A DNA stretch of 10,059 nt from assembly GCA_018827585.1 (NCBI GenBank), contig JAHJXP010000108.1:1-10059 (forward strand), given 5' to 3'. The notes below the pieces were generated by a model that was not told the DNA's origin, made no database searches, and saw only the letters and a program-made list of their open reading frames with translations. Position numbers and translations under genes: made by a program. The DNA is from Pseudomonadota bacterium (lineage in GTDB: Bacteria > Desulfobacterota > Syntrophia > Syntrophales > UBA5619). Below are positions 1-5,753 of this stretch, piece by piece. Every line of letters begins with the position of its first letter. The first letter of the stretch is position 1.

Positions 1-1
1 C

Positions 2-343
2 CTGGGGAGAAGTGACGATGTTATCAAGTCCTCGGGATACCGGATCGGGCCGTCTGAGATTGAATATGTGCTGGACACTCACCCGGCCGTTCGGGAATCG
101 GCGGTGGTAGGCAGTCCGGATGTGGAGCGAGGCGAAATCGTTAAAGCCTTTATCGTACCGAAGGTCCCGCCGAGCCCCGAGCTGACCCGGGAAATCCAGG
201 ATTTCGTCAAAAGCAGGCTAAGCCTGCACGAATATCCCCGGGAGGTTGAATACGTCGATGAACTTCCCAAAACCCCGGACGGAAAATTGCAGAGAAAAAC
301 GCTGAAGCAAATGGAAAGAGCCCGTAAGGAAGTTGCTGTTTGA
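2..343 (+). CDS. AMP-forming acyl-CoA synthetase, C-terminal end (5' truncated by window)
   Basis: This is the last 113 residues of an ANL-superfamily acyl-CoA synthetase, which activates a carboxylic acid with ATP and CoA through an acyl-adenylate. The reading frame is open from base 2. It begins with the hinge motif [16 protein letters not shown] (A8 region), where the C-terminal domain swings between adenylation and thioesterification. It then runs through the small C-terminal domain to [13 protein letters not shown], which holds the A10 catalytic lysine (PDGK). The [12 protein letters not shown] wording resembles medium-chain (ACSM-like) and benzoate-type CoA ligases more than acetyl-CoA synthetase, but the substrate pocket lies outside the window. 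It stops at TGA 341-343. A gap of over 500 bp with its own promoter separates it from the aro genes, so it is probably not in the same operon. The family call is firm; the substrate is unknown. Confidence 0.9.
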   Translation: MGRSDDVIKSSGYRIGPSEIEYVLDTHPAVRESAVVGSPDVERGEIVKAFIVPKVPPSPELTREIQDFVKSRLSLHEYPREVEYVDELPKTPDGKLQRKTLKQMERARKEVAV

Positions 344-438
344 TGGCGAGGTCGCCGGCCGTTGTGGGCAGTTTACGGAGCTTTGTTGACAAATTTTAGT
401 ATCGTTCAAAAGGTTTGGCAAAGCATGATTTGAAAAAA

Positions 439-497
439 TCACGATCTCTCTTTAGGGTGTGTTTTGGGAAACAGAAACCTTTAAGGAGAGACCGTGA
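439..497 (+). promoter_or_regulatory. Imperfect stem-loop covering the SD of a small ORF
   Basis: Bases 439-454 pair with 482-497 with one mismatch and one G-U pair, and an inner stem 460-464/469-473 (TGTTT/AAACA) continues the fold. The 3' arm contains the strong Shine-Dalgarno AAGGAGAG (483-490) and the first base of the ATG at 497, so in RNA it could hide a ribosome binding site. It could equally be the end of a decayed mobile element, because the surroundings are much more AT-rich than the genes. There is no T-run, so it is not an intrinsic terminator. Confidence 0.4.
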
Positions 498-598
498 TGA
501 AACAATGTGTAAGTGTAATATGTGATTTTGATCTGGCAATAGGGAAAGTGAATTATCAAAATTTTCAAAATTTTCTCATTATCAAAATTTTCTCTTGA
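497..598 (+). CDS. Small ORF of unknown function (33 aa)
   Basis: The ORF opens at ATG 497, seven bases after an excellent Shine-Dalgarno (AAGGAGAG, 483-490), and ends at TGA 596-598. The product starts MKQCVSVICDFDLAIGK and ends in an Asn/Phe/Ile-rich tail that simply reads through the AAAATTTTC repeats just upstream of the aro promoter. I do not recognise it. The sharp drop in G+C relative to neighbouring genes, and a tail made of repeat sequence, fit a truncated remnant of an inserted gene, possibly a transposase start, as well as they fit a functional small protein. The good ribosome binding site inside a hairpin arm is the only positive evidence for translation. Confidence 0.3.
   Translation: MKQCVSVICDFDLAIGKVNYQNFQNFLIIKIFS
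552..594. repeat. A/T direct repeats upstream of the aro promoter
   Basis: A 15-bp unit, ATTATCAAAATTTTC, occurs at 552-566 and again at 578-592, 26 bp apart. A third AAAATTTTC lies between them (567-575). Each copy has the palindrome AAAATTTT at its core. The block ends exactly at the TTGACA -35 box (595-600). The position suits an UP-like element or a repeated operator, but no known regulator site is recognised. Confidence 0.6.
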
Positions 599-626
599 CA
601 TCCCGGAGAAGGTGTGTTTTCATACT
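595..626 (+). promoter_or_regulatory. Sigma70-type promoter for the aro operon leader
   Basis: There is a perfect -35 TTGACA at 595-600. Candidate -10 boxes follow: TTTCAT at 618-623 with a 17-bp spacer, or CATACT at 621-626 with a 20-bp spacer; each matches TATAAT at four of six positions. Transcription would begin near 630, giving a leader of about 245 nt that contains the leader peptide and attenuator before aroF. The -35 and the downstream attenuator support the call; the exact -10 is uncertain. Confidence 0.6.
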
Positions 627-673
627 TCCACTTTACATGAGAGGTATGCAGCGTGGGTAGAAAAGGGGCAGAA

Positions 674-751
674 GTGAGAAATTCCTTAACCAACTGGTAT
701 TGGTTTTATTACTTTTTTGCATCGGTCTGCCCGCTGCTTAGGAGGACGTAA
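674..751 (+). CDS. Aromatic amino acid leader peptide of the aro operon attenuator (25 aa)
   Basis: The frame GTG 674 to TAA 749-751 encodes M-R-N-S-L-T-N, then W-Y-W-F-Y-Y-F-F, then A-S-V-C-P-L-L-R-R-T. Eight aromatic codons in a row (695-718) make this a sensor of charged tRNA-Trp, tRNA-Tyr and tRNA-Phe: a ribosome short of any of them would stall just before the antiterminator arm. A purine-rich GGGG (665-668) sits five bases before the GTG. An in-frame GTG at 653, preceded by GAGAGG, is a possible alternative start giving seven more residues. A terminator with a T-run follows 22 bases after the stop codon, as attenuation requires. The peptide itself is expected to have no other function. 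It shares VCPLL and its length with the trp leader peptide at 8516-8593. Confidence 0.88.
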   Translation: MRNSLTNWYWFYYFFASVCPLLRRT

Positions 752-798
752 GGGAAACCAAACATACCAACTAAGCCATGGACAGACCTTAAAGATGC
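695..798 (+). promoter_or_regulatory. Antiterminator and protector pairing of the aro attenuator
   Basis: Two alternative folds can be read directly. Antiterminator: GCATC 719-723 pairs with GATGC 794-798, and GGTCTG 724-729 pairs with CAGACC 783-788, leaving a five-base bulge (789-793); CC 731-732 can also pair with GG 780-781 of the terminator stem. Protector: TGGTA 695-699 pairs with TACCA 765-769, and TTGGTTT 700-706 pairs with AAACCAA 755-761, so the first aromatic codons are themselves base-paired when untranslated. A ribosome stalled on the aromatic codons would break the protector stem and leave 719-732 free to form the antiterminator. A ribosome reaching the stop codon (749-751) would cover that arm. 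The pairings are seen; the mechanism is inferred from classical trp attenuation. Confidence 0.72.
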
Positions 799-819
799 TG
801 CCCATGGCTTTTTTGTTTT
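773..819 (+). terminator. Attenuator terminator of the aro operon
   Basis: AAGCCATGG (773-781) pairs with CCATGGCTT (802-810) as a nine-bp stem, with an optional CAG/CTG inner extension (783-785/798-800). The stem runs into a T-run (809-814), then G and TTTT. Its loop and the top of its 5' arm are the 3' partner of the antiterminator, so the two folds exclude each other. Confidence 0.88.
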
Positions 820-823
820 ATGC

Positions 824-865
824 AGGCCGTGGCGGCGCAAAAGCTCACCACGGCCTTTTATTTTT
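824..865 (+). terminator. Second terminator-like hairpin just before aroF
   Basis: AGGCCGTGG (824-832) pairs perfectly with CCACGGCCT (848-856) over a 15-base loop, followed by TTTTATTTTT. It ends only a few bases before the aroF Shine-Dalgarno (GAGGTGA, 867-873). It may back up the attenuator or act on mRNA stability or initiation. A matching hairpin stands after the trp attenuator at 8656-8688. Confidence 0.72.
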
Positions 866-876
866 CGAGGTGAAGT

Positions 877-1902
877 ATGATTATCGTGATGAAAAAGAAT
901 GCAACGCAGGAGCAGATCGACCATGTGACCGAGTGGATCAAATCCGTCGGCTACCATCCCCATCTCTCCCAGGGCGTCGAAAGGACCCTGATCGGCGCCA
1001 TCGGGGACGACCGGGGAAGGGCCCAGTTGAAATCCGCCTCCTTTCTCCCCGGCGTGGAAAAGATCATGCCGATCCTGAAACCTTACAAACTGGCCAGCCG
1101 TGAGTTCCAGGAAGCGGACACCATCGTCCGGGTCGGAGAGGTTCGGATCGGCGGGGGCGAATTCACTGTTATCGCCGGCCCCTGTTCCATCGAGAGCGAG
1201 GAGCAGATGATGGAGTGCGGCTATGTGGCGAAAAAAGCGGGGGCGAAAATCATCCGCGGCGGTGCGTTCAAGCCGCGGACATCGCCATACAGTTTCCAGG
1301 GGATGGAGGAGGAAGGCCTGAAGCTCCTCAAGAAGGTCGGCGAAAAACTGGGGATGCCGGTGGTGACGGAAGTAATGAACACGACCGACGTTGACCTTGT
1401 CGAGGCATACAGCGACATCCTCCAGATCGGCGCCCGCAACGTCCAGAATTTCGCCCTTCTCAAGAAGGTCGGCCACTGCCGGAAGCCGGTCCTCCTCAAG
1501 CGCGGGCTGATGACGACGATCGAAGAGCTCCTCATGTCGGCGGAATACATCCTCTCCGAGGGGAACGACCAGATCATCCTCTGCGAACGGGGGATCCGCA
1601 CCTTTGAGACGGCGACCCGAAACACTCTCGACATCAGCGCCGTGCCCGTCCTCAAGGAACTGACGCACCTGCCGGTCATCGTCGATCCGAGCCATGCCGC
1701 CGGTCACGCGAAATATGTCCTCGCCCTCACCAGGGCGGCGGTGGCCGTTGGGGCCGACGGCGTTATCGTGGAAGTCCATCCGGAACCGGAAAAGGCCTTC
1801 TCGGACGGCGCCCAGTCGCTGCGGCCGGAGCAGTTCTACCGGCTCATGGACGAGGTCGGCGTCTTGGAGAACGCAATGCGCAATGGAATAGGAAGACTTT
1901 AA
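877..1902 (+). CDS. aroF: 3-deoxy-7-phosphoheptulonate (DAHP) synthase, type I-beta with N-terminal regulatory domain
   Basis: Catalyses the first step of the shikimate pathway in the cytoplasm: phosphoenolpyruvate plus erythrose-4-phosphate give DAHP. At 341 residues it matches the Thermotoga-type I-beta enzyme. Residues 1-70 form a ferredoxin/ACT-like regulatory domain (starts [13 protein letters not shown]), which in characterised relatives binds Tyr or Phe for feedback inhibition. The barrel follows: AGPCSIES (100-107), the PEP-binding [15 protein letters not shown] (128-142), GARNVQNF (186-193), LLKRG (206-210) and DPSHAAGH (270-277). The expected metal ligands are C103, H273, E299 and D310. 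GAGGTGA four bases before ATG 877 supports the start. It is the first structural gene after the Trp/Tyr/Phe attenuator, so it likely has both transcriptional and allosteric control. Its TAA overlaps the aroB ATG by one base (TAATG). Confidence 0.97.
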   Translation: MIIVMKKNATQEQIDHVTEWIKSVGYHPHLSQGVERTLIGAIGDDRGRAQLKSASFLPGVEKIMPILKPYKLASREFQEADTIVRVGEVRIGGGEFTVIAGPCSIESEEQMMECGYVAKKAGAKIIRGGAFKPRTSPYSFQGMEEEGLKLLKKVGEKLGMPVVTEVMNTTDVDLVEAYSDILQIGARNVQNFALLKKVGHCRKPVLLKRGLMTTIEELLMSAEYILSEGNDQIILCERGIRTFETATRNTLDISAVPVLKELTHLPVIVDPSHAAGHAKYVLALTRAAVAVGADGVIVEVHPEPEKAFSDGAQSLRPEQFYRLMDEVGVLENAMRNGIGRL

Positions 1903-2996
1903 TGAAAACGATGAAGGTAAACCTCGACCGGATGGCGGCCAATTCCTACACGATCCACATCGGCGACGGGATCATGGACCGCATGGGCCTGATCCTGGCG
2001 AGGAGCGGCGTGGCGCAGCGCTACGTGATCGTCACGGATGACCATGTCGACGCCCTCCACGGCGGGCGGGTGCAGGCCGCCCTGGAAAAGGCGGACCTTA
2101 TCGTCGACCGGATCGCGGTCGCCCCCGGGGAGGCCGCCAAGGACATCCGGACCGTCCTGGCCCTCGCCGAAAAGCTGACCGGCCTCGGTGCGGACCGCCA
2201 TACCGCCCTGGTCGCCCTGGGCGGCGGCGTTGTCGGCGACCTGACCGGCTTTGTCGCCTCGATCTACATGCGGGGGATCCCCGTGATCCAGGTCCCGACC
2301 ACGCTCCTGGCCCAGGTCGACAGCAGCATCGGCGGGAAAACCGGGGTGGACATCGCCGCCGGAAAGAACCTGCTGGGGACCTTCCACCAGCCGAAGGGGG
2401 TGTTCATCGACATCGACTTCCTGCGGATGCTCCCCGAGGCGCAGCTCCGCAACGGCCTCGCCGAGGTGATCAAGTGCGCGGTCATCGAATCCCCCGAGCT
2501 CCTGGACGACATAGAGGATGCGGCGGCAAAGGGCGGCCTGCGGGAGACCGCTTTTCTCGAGCGGGTCATCACCACGGCCTGCCGGATCAAGAAGGAGCTT
2601 GTGGAGATCGACGAACGGGACCGGGGACTCCGGCGGATCCTGAACTTCGGCCACACCCTCGGTCACGCGGTCGAGGCCGCCTCCGGCTACGCCCTCTCCC
2701 ACGGCGAGTCCGTCGCCATCGGCATGGTTGCCTCCGCCGCGATCTCGGAGCGGATGCATTATCTGCCCACCGAGGACAGGAAGCGGATAGAATCAGTCAT
2801 CCGGGCGGTCGGTCTCCCCGACCGGATCCCCGGAAAACTCGCCCCGGGTGAGATCATGTCCCGGCTCGCCAGCGACAAGAAGAAGGAAGGGGAGACGATC
2901 CACTTCATCCTCCTCAAGAAACTGGGACTTCCGTTCGTCAACGGCGGGGTGCCGGAGGGTATCGTGCGGGAAACAATAAAAAGGCTGCAGAGATGA
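1902..2996 (+). CDS. aroB: 3-dehydroquinate synthase
   Basis: Converts DAHP to 3-dehydroquinate, the second pathway step, using NAD+ and a divalent metal. The 364 residues are normal for the family. The N-terminal Rossmann-like part contains GGGVVGDLTGF (107-117) and the signature VPTTLLAQVDSSIGGKTG (131-148), which bind nucleotide and substrate. The likely metal ligands are E188 (in AEVIK), H251 (in NFGHTLGH, 248-255) and H268 (in HGESVAIGM). The start overlaps the aroF stop by one base and the TGA overlaps the pheA ATG (ATGA), so translation is probably coupled on both sides. A second in-frame ATG at 1911 would remove only three residues and cannot be excluded. No damage is seen. Confidence 0.97.
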   Translation: MKTMKVNLDRMAANSYTIHIGDGIMDRMGLILARSGVAQRYVIVTDDHVDALHGGRVQAALEKADLIVDRIAVAPGEAAKDIRTVLALAEKLTGLGADRHTALVALGGGVVGDLTGFVASIYMRGIPVIQVPTTLLAQVDSSIGGKTGVDIAAGKNLLGTFHQPKGVFIDIDFLRMLPEAQLRNGLAEVIKCAVIESPELLDDIEDAAAKGGLRETAFLERVITTACRIKKELVEIDERDRGLRRILNFGHTLGHAVEAASGYALSHGESVAIGMVASAAISERMHYLPTEDRKRIESVIRAVGLPDRIPGKLAPGEIMSRLASDKKKEGETIHFILLKKLGLPFVNGGVPEGIVRETIKRLQR

Positions 2997-4090
2997 ATTG
3001 CGAAATCCTCGAAAATCTAAGGGAGAAGATCGAGCGGATGGATCGGGAGATCGTCCGTCTCCTCAACGAACGCGCGGCCGTCTCGATCGAGATCGGAAAG
3101 ATAAAACACGCCGAAGGACGGGAGGTTTACGACCCTTCCCGGGAAGCCATGCTCGTCCGTCGCCTGACGAAGATCAACGGGGCCGTTTTGCCCGAGGCAT
3201 CCCTCCGACACATCTTCCGGGAGATCATCTCCGCCTCCCGCGCCCTGCAGGCGCCGATGAGGGTCGCCTTTCTGGGACCGGAGGCCTCCTTCAGCCACCA
3301 GGTGGCGCTGAACCATTTCGGCGCGGGCATCCTCGCCTCACCGAAAGCCACGATCGGCGAGGTCTTCGACGAGGTCGAACGGGGGGGAGACGGGCGCTGG
3401 GGGATAGTTCCCATCGAAAATTCCGCCGAGGGATCGGTGAAGCCCACCCTGGACCGGCTGATCTCCACCCCGCTTGCCATCCGGGCGGAGGTCTTCCTCA
3501 GGGTCCGGCACTGCCTGCTGTCGGCCTGCACCGATCTGGCGGCGATCAGGGGCGTCTACTCACATCCCCAGGCCCTGGCCCAGTGCCAGGGATGGCTGAG
3601 GATGCACCTGCCCGGGATACCGCTCATCGAGGTGGACAGCACGGCCGGGGCGGCCCGGCGGGTGCAGGAAGACCAGACGGGGGCCGCCGTCGGCAGCCGT
3701 CTCGCCGCCGGGGCCTACGCTCTCAACATCCTTGCCGAGGAGATCGAAGACAACCCTCTCAACACGACGCGATTTCTGGTCTTGGGACCCAATCCGGAGG
3801 GAAACGGCGGGGGAATCACCGGCCGGGACAAGACCTCCGTCATCTTCGGCACGCCCCACGTCCCGGGCGCCCTCCACCGGGTCTTGGCGCCCTTCGCCAA
3901 AGCGGGAATCAACCTCACGCGGATCGAATCATGGCCGATGCGGGACAGGATGTGGGAATATCTCTTCTTCGCCGACTTCACCGGTCACGCCGCCGAGGAA
4001 AAAACGCGCGAATGCCTGAAAGAGCTGGAGCGCCGGACCGCCTTTCTCAAGGTCCTGGGGTCCTATCCCCGGGGGGAGGAGATCTCATGA
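2993..4090 (+). CDS. pheA: P-protein: chorismate mutase / prephenate dehydratase with ACT domain
   Basis: Bifunctional enzyme that turns chorismate into prephenate and then phenylpyruvate, committing carbon to phenylalanine. Residues 1-88 are an AroQ-type mutase (LREKIERMDREIVRLLNER, then YDPSREAML). Residues 90-265 are the dehydratase, with FLGPEASFSHQ, VPIENSAEGSV, YSHPQALAQC and the catalytic NTTRF (257-261). Residues 278-360 are an ACT domain with GALH (292-295). The second Phe-binding motif of this domain, usually ESRP, reads ESWP here (312-315), so feedback by Phe may be altered. The length of 365 is typical. The start overlaps the aroB stop (ATGA), and the stop overlaps the next ATG in the same way. 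Having mutase on this protein supplies prephenate for tyrA too, which lacks its own mutase domain. Confidence 0.96.
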   Translation: MNCEILENLREKIERMDREIVRLLNERAAVSIEIGKIKHAEGREVYDPSREAMLVRRLTKINGAVLPEASLRHIFREIISASRALQAPMRVAFLGPEASFSHQVALNHFGAGILASPKATIGEVFDEVERGGDGRWGIVPIENSAEGSVKPTLDRLISTPLAIRAEVFLRVRHCLLSACTDLAAIRGVYSHPQALAQCQGWLRMHLPGIPLIEVDSTAGAARRVQEDQTGAAVGSRLAAGAYALNILAEEIEDNPLNTTRFLVLGPNPEGNGGGITGRDKTSVIFGTPHVPGALHRVLAPFAKAGINLTRIESWPMRDRMWEYLFFADFTGHAAEEKTRECLKELERRTAFLKVLGSYPRGEEIS

Positions 4091-4191
4091 GCCGCCTGTC
4101 CGTTGCCGCCGCAAAAACGGGAAGCGAACCGCCCCGGAACGACATGAGACGGATCGTCTCGGAAAGGCTGGAGAAAAATGCTGGAGATTAG
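4087..4191 (+). CDS. Small ORF bridging pheA and aroA (34 aa), possible translational coupler
   Basis: ATG 4087 overlaps the pheA stop (ATGA) and has a strong purine-rich site GGGGGGAGGAG just upstream (about 4073-4083). The frame ends at TAG 4189-4191, past the aroA ATG at 4178. It encodes MSRLSVAAAKTGSEPPRND, then a charged tail MRRIVSERLEKNAGD. No domain is recognised and the product is probably not a stable protein. Its job may be to carry ribosomes from pheA across the 87-base gap to aroA. The good SD and overlaps at both ends favour real translation. It could instead be chance, as this frame is open as a shadow through much of pheA. Confidence 0.4.
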   Translation: MSRLSVAAAKTGSEPPRNDMRRIVSERLEKNAGD

Positions 4192-5443
4192 ACCGCTCAG
4201 TCGGCTGGACGCCTCGGTCAGGGCGCCCGGTTCGAAGAGCTACACACAGCGGGCAATGATCATCGCGGCCCTGGCCGAGGGGAGATCGCGCCTCCGGGAC
4301 GCCCTGCTTTCCGAAGACACCGAACGCCTCGCCGAGGCGCTTTGCGCCCTCGGCACGGCGATCCGGACCGAGGGGAGGGACATGATCGTCGCCGGCACGG
4401 CCGGGAAGATCGTGCGGCCGCCCCGCGCGATCCATTTAGGCAACAACGGCACGGCGCTCCGGCTGCTCGCCGGGGTGGCCTCCCTCGGAGAGGGTCCTTT
4501 CGTCCTGACGGGCGACAACCGCCTCTGCGAAAGGCCGCTCAAGCCGCTGCTTGAAGCGCTCGCCGTCCTCGGCGTCAAATCGGATACGGACGGAGGGCTC
4601 GGCTATCCCCCGGTGACCATCATGGGAGGCGGCCTCCTGGGCGGCGAGGTGATTCTCCGAGACATAGGGAGCAGCCAGTACGTCTCCTCGCTCCTGATCG
4701 CCGCCCCCTTCGCCGACGCGGACACAACCATCGTCCTCGAGGGGAAAATCCCTTCCCTTCCTTACGTGGCGCTCACAACGGAGACGATGGAGGCTTTCGG
4801 CGTGAGGGTCCTCTCGAACGGGGGCGGCCGCTACGTCGTGAAAAGCGGGCAGCGCTACCGGGGACGGGACTACCGGATCGAAGGGGACGTCTCCAGCGCC
4901 TCCTATTTCTTCCTCGCCGCGGCCCTGCTGAAGGGTCGCGTCCGGGTGGAGAACGTCGACCCGCGGACGCTGCAGGGGGATATCGGGTTCCTCAAAATCC
5001 TGGAGCAACTCGGCTGCGAAATCCGCCGGGAAGATCTCCATGTCGAGGTTCAGGGGGGAGAACTCCCGGGGGGAGAGATGAGCTTCGACCTCGGGGCCAT
5101 GCCGGACCTGGCGCCGACGCTGGCCGTCCTATGCGCCGTGCGACCGGGCCGCAGCCTCATCAGGAACATCGCCCACCTCCGCCTCAAGGAGTGCGACCGC
5201 CTGGCGGCTCTGGTGACGGAACTGCGCAGAACGGGCATCGGCGCGGAGGAACTCCCGGACGGCATCTCCATCGCCGGGGGGAAACCGCGCGGCGCCGTGA
5301 TCGAAACTTACAATGATCATCGCATCGCCATGAGCTTCGCGATCCTGGGTCTGGCCGCACCGGGAATGAGGATCGCAGGGGAGACCTGCGTGGGAAAATC
5401 CTTTCCCGGCTTCTGGACGGCGCTGGAGGGGCTATACGGATAA
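4178..5443 (+). CDS. aroA: 3-phosphoshikimate 1-carboxyvinyltransferase (EPSP synthase)
   Basis: Joins PEP to shikimate-3-phosphate to form EPSP, the penultimate step to chorismate. At 421 residues it is a complete two-domain inside-out barrel. Visible motifs are APGSKS with K20 (16-21), GNNGTALRLLAG (88-99), MPDLAPT with catalytic D310, LRLKECDRL (334-342) and YNDHRIAM (378-385). The PEP loop differs from the E. coli form NAGTAMRP: Asn replaces Ala before the key Gly (G91), and Leu (L96) stands where E. coli has Pro101. Leu here occurs naturally in several non-enteric EPSP synthases, and changes at that Pro are known to lower glyphosate sensitivity, so this enzyme may be less sensitive; that is inference. 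GGAG (4169-4172) precedes the ATG. The gene is followed by repeats rather than by another tightly packed gene. Confidence 0.96.
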   Translation: MLEIRPLSRLDASVRAPGSKSYTQRAMIIAALAEGRSRLRDALLSEDTERLAEALCALGTAIRTEGRDMIVAGTAGKIVRPPRAIHLGNNGTALRLLAGVASLGEGPFVLTGDNRLCERPLKPLLEALAVLGVKSDTDGGLGYPPVTIMGGGLLGGEVILRDIGSSQYVSSLLIAAPFADADTTIVLEGKIPSLPYVALTTETMEAFGVRVLSNGGGRYVVKSGQRYRGRDYRIEGDVSSASYFFLAAALLKGRVRVENVDPRTLQGDIGFLKILEQLGCEIRREDLHVEVQGGELPGGEMSFDLGAMPDLAPTLAVLCAVRPGRSLIRNIAHLRLKECDRLAALVTELRRTGIGAEELPDGISIAGGKPRGAVIETYNDHRIAMSFAILGLAAPGMRIAGETCVGKSFPGFWTALEGLYG

Positions 5444-5469
5444 GCACCTTGCCGCGGCAGGGATTGACG

Positions 5470-5482
5470 ACCTCGTAAAAAG
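5470..5482. repeat. Solo end of the aro-region intergenic repeat
   Basis: ACCTCGTAAAAAG at this site resembles the GGCTTCGTAAAAAGTC and GACTTCGCAAAAAGTC ends of the larger repeats at 7501 and 8716. A C-run and an unrelated hairpin (CCGGAC 5529-5534 / GTCCGG 5538-5543, approximate) follow instead of the rest of that element. It is probably a remnant. Confidence 0.35.
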
Positions 5483-5558
5483 GCCCCCCCTTCACCGTCG
5501 GCCACCTATATCGGGCGCGGGGCAAGCTCCGGACGGGGTCCGGAAAATGGTGAAACAA

Positions 5559-5653
5559 CCGGATTCCGGATCAGACCCGGAATCCAGGAAATGCTTGCAA
5601 ATACCGGATTACGGCGCCTGTCCCGGACTCTGATCCGGGATTCGCCGGAATGA
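5559..5653. repeat. Palindromic intergenic element (REP/MITE-like) between aroA and aroK
   Basis: The left end holds a perfect inverted repeat, GGATTCCGG (5561-5569) with CCGGAATCC (5577-5585). The right end holds TCCCGGA (5621-5627) with TCCGGGA (5634-5640). The two ends are also complementary to each other: left CCGGATTCCGGATCAGA matches, inverted, right TCTGATCCGGGATTCGCCGG with small gaps. This is the shape of a small non-autonomous palindromic element ending in CCGGAATGAC. The whole gap 5444-5753 contains no convincing gene; no T-run terminator was seen, so aroK may still be read from upstream. Confidence 0.65.
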
Positions 5654-5753
5654 CAAGCGCGATGTTGCTATGGAATTATTCAAAGGTATCGGAATGACAC
5701 GGCGTATGAGAACAATGACAAAAGCTCTCGGAACAGGAAAGGATGAAGCAGCC

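Noticed and set aside
386..414. TTGACA at 386-391 as a promoter
   Set aside because: The -10 position at 17-bp spacing reads AAAGGT, a poor match, and no gene with clear function follows closely; the 595 promoter is better placed.
637..660. Seven-codon ORF ATG-AGA-GGT-ATG-CAG-CGT-GGG-TAG as an alternative leader peptide
   Set aside because: It has no aromatic codons and is out of frame with the W/Y/F run; GAGAGG inside it may instead serve the alternative GTG at 653.
709..1779. 356-codon open frame on the - strand opposite aroF
   Set aside because: Low-complexity His/Asp/Leu-rich shadow of a clear DAHP synthase; its start lies inside aroF.
2998..4191. 397-codon + strand frame overlapping pheA
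   Set aside because: Arg/Gly/Pro-rich out-of-frame translation of pheA. Only its last 34 codons (from ATG 4087, with an SD) were kept as a possible small ORF.
5670..5753. 28-residue N-terminal extension of shikimate kinase
   Set aside because: It lies next to a repeat, has no family counterpart, and would push Walker A far from the N-terminus; ATG 5754 is the natural start.
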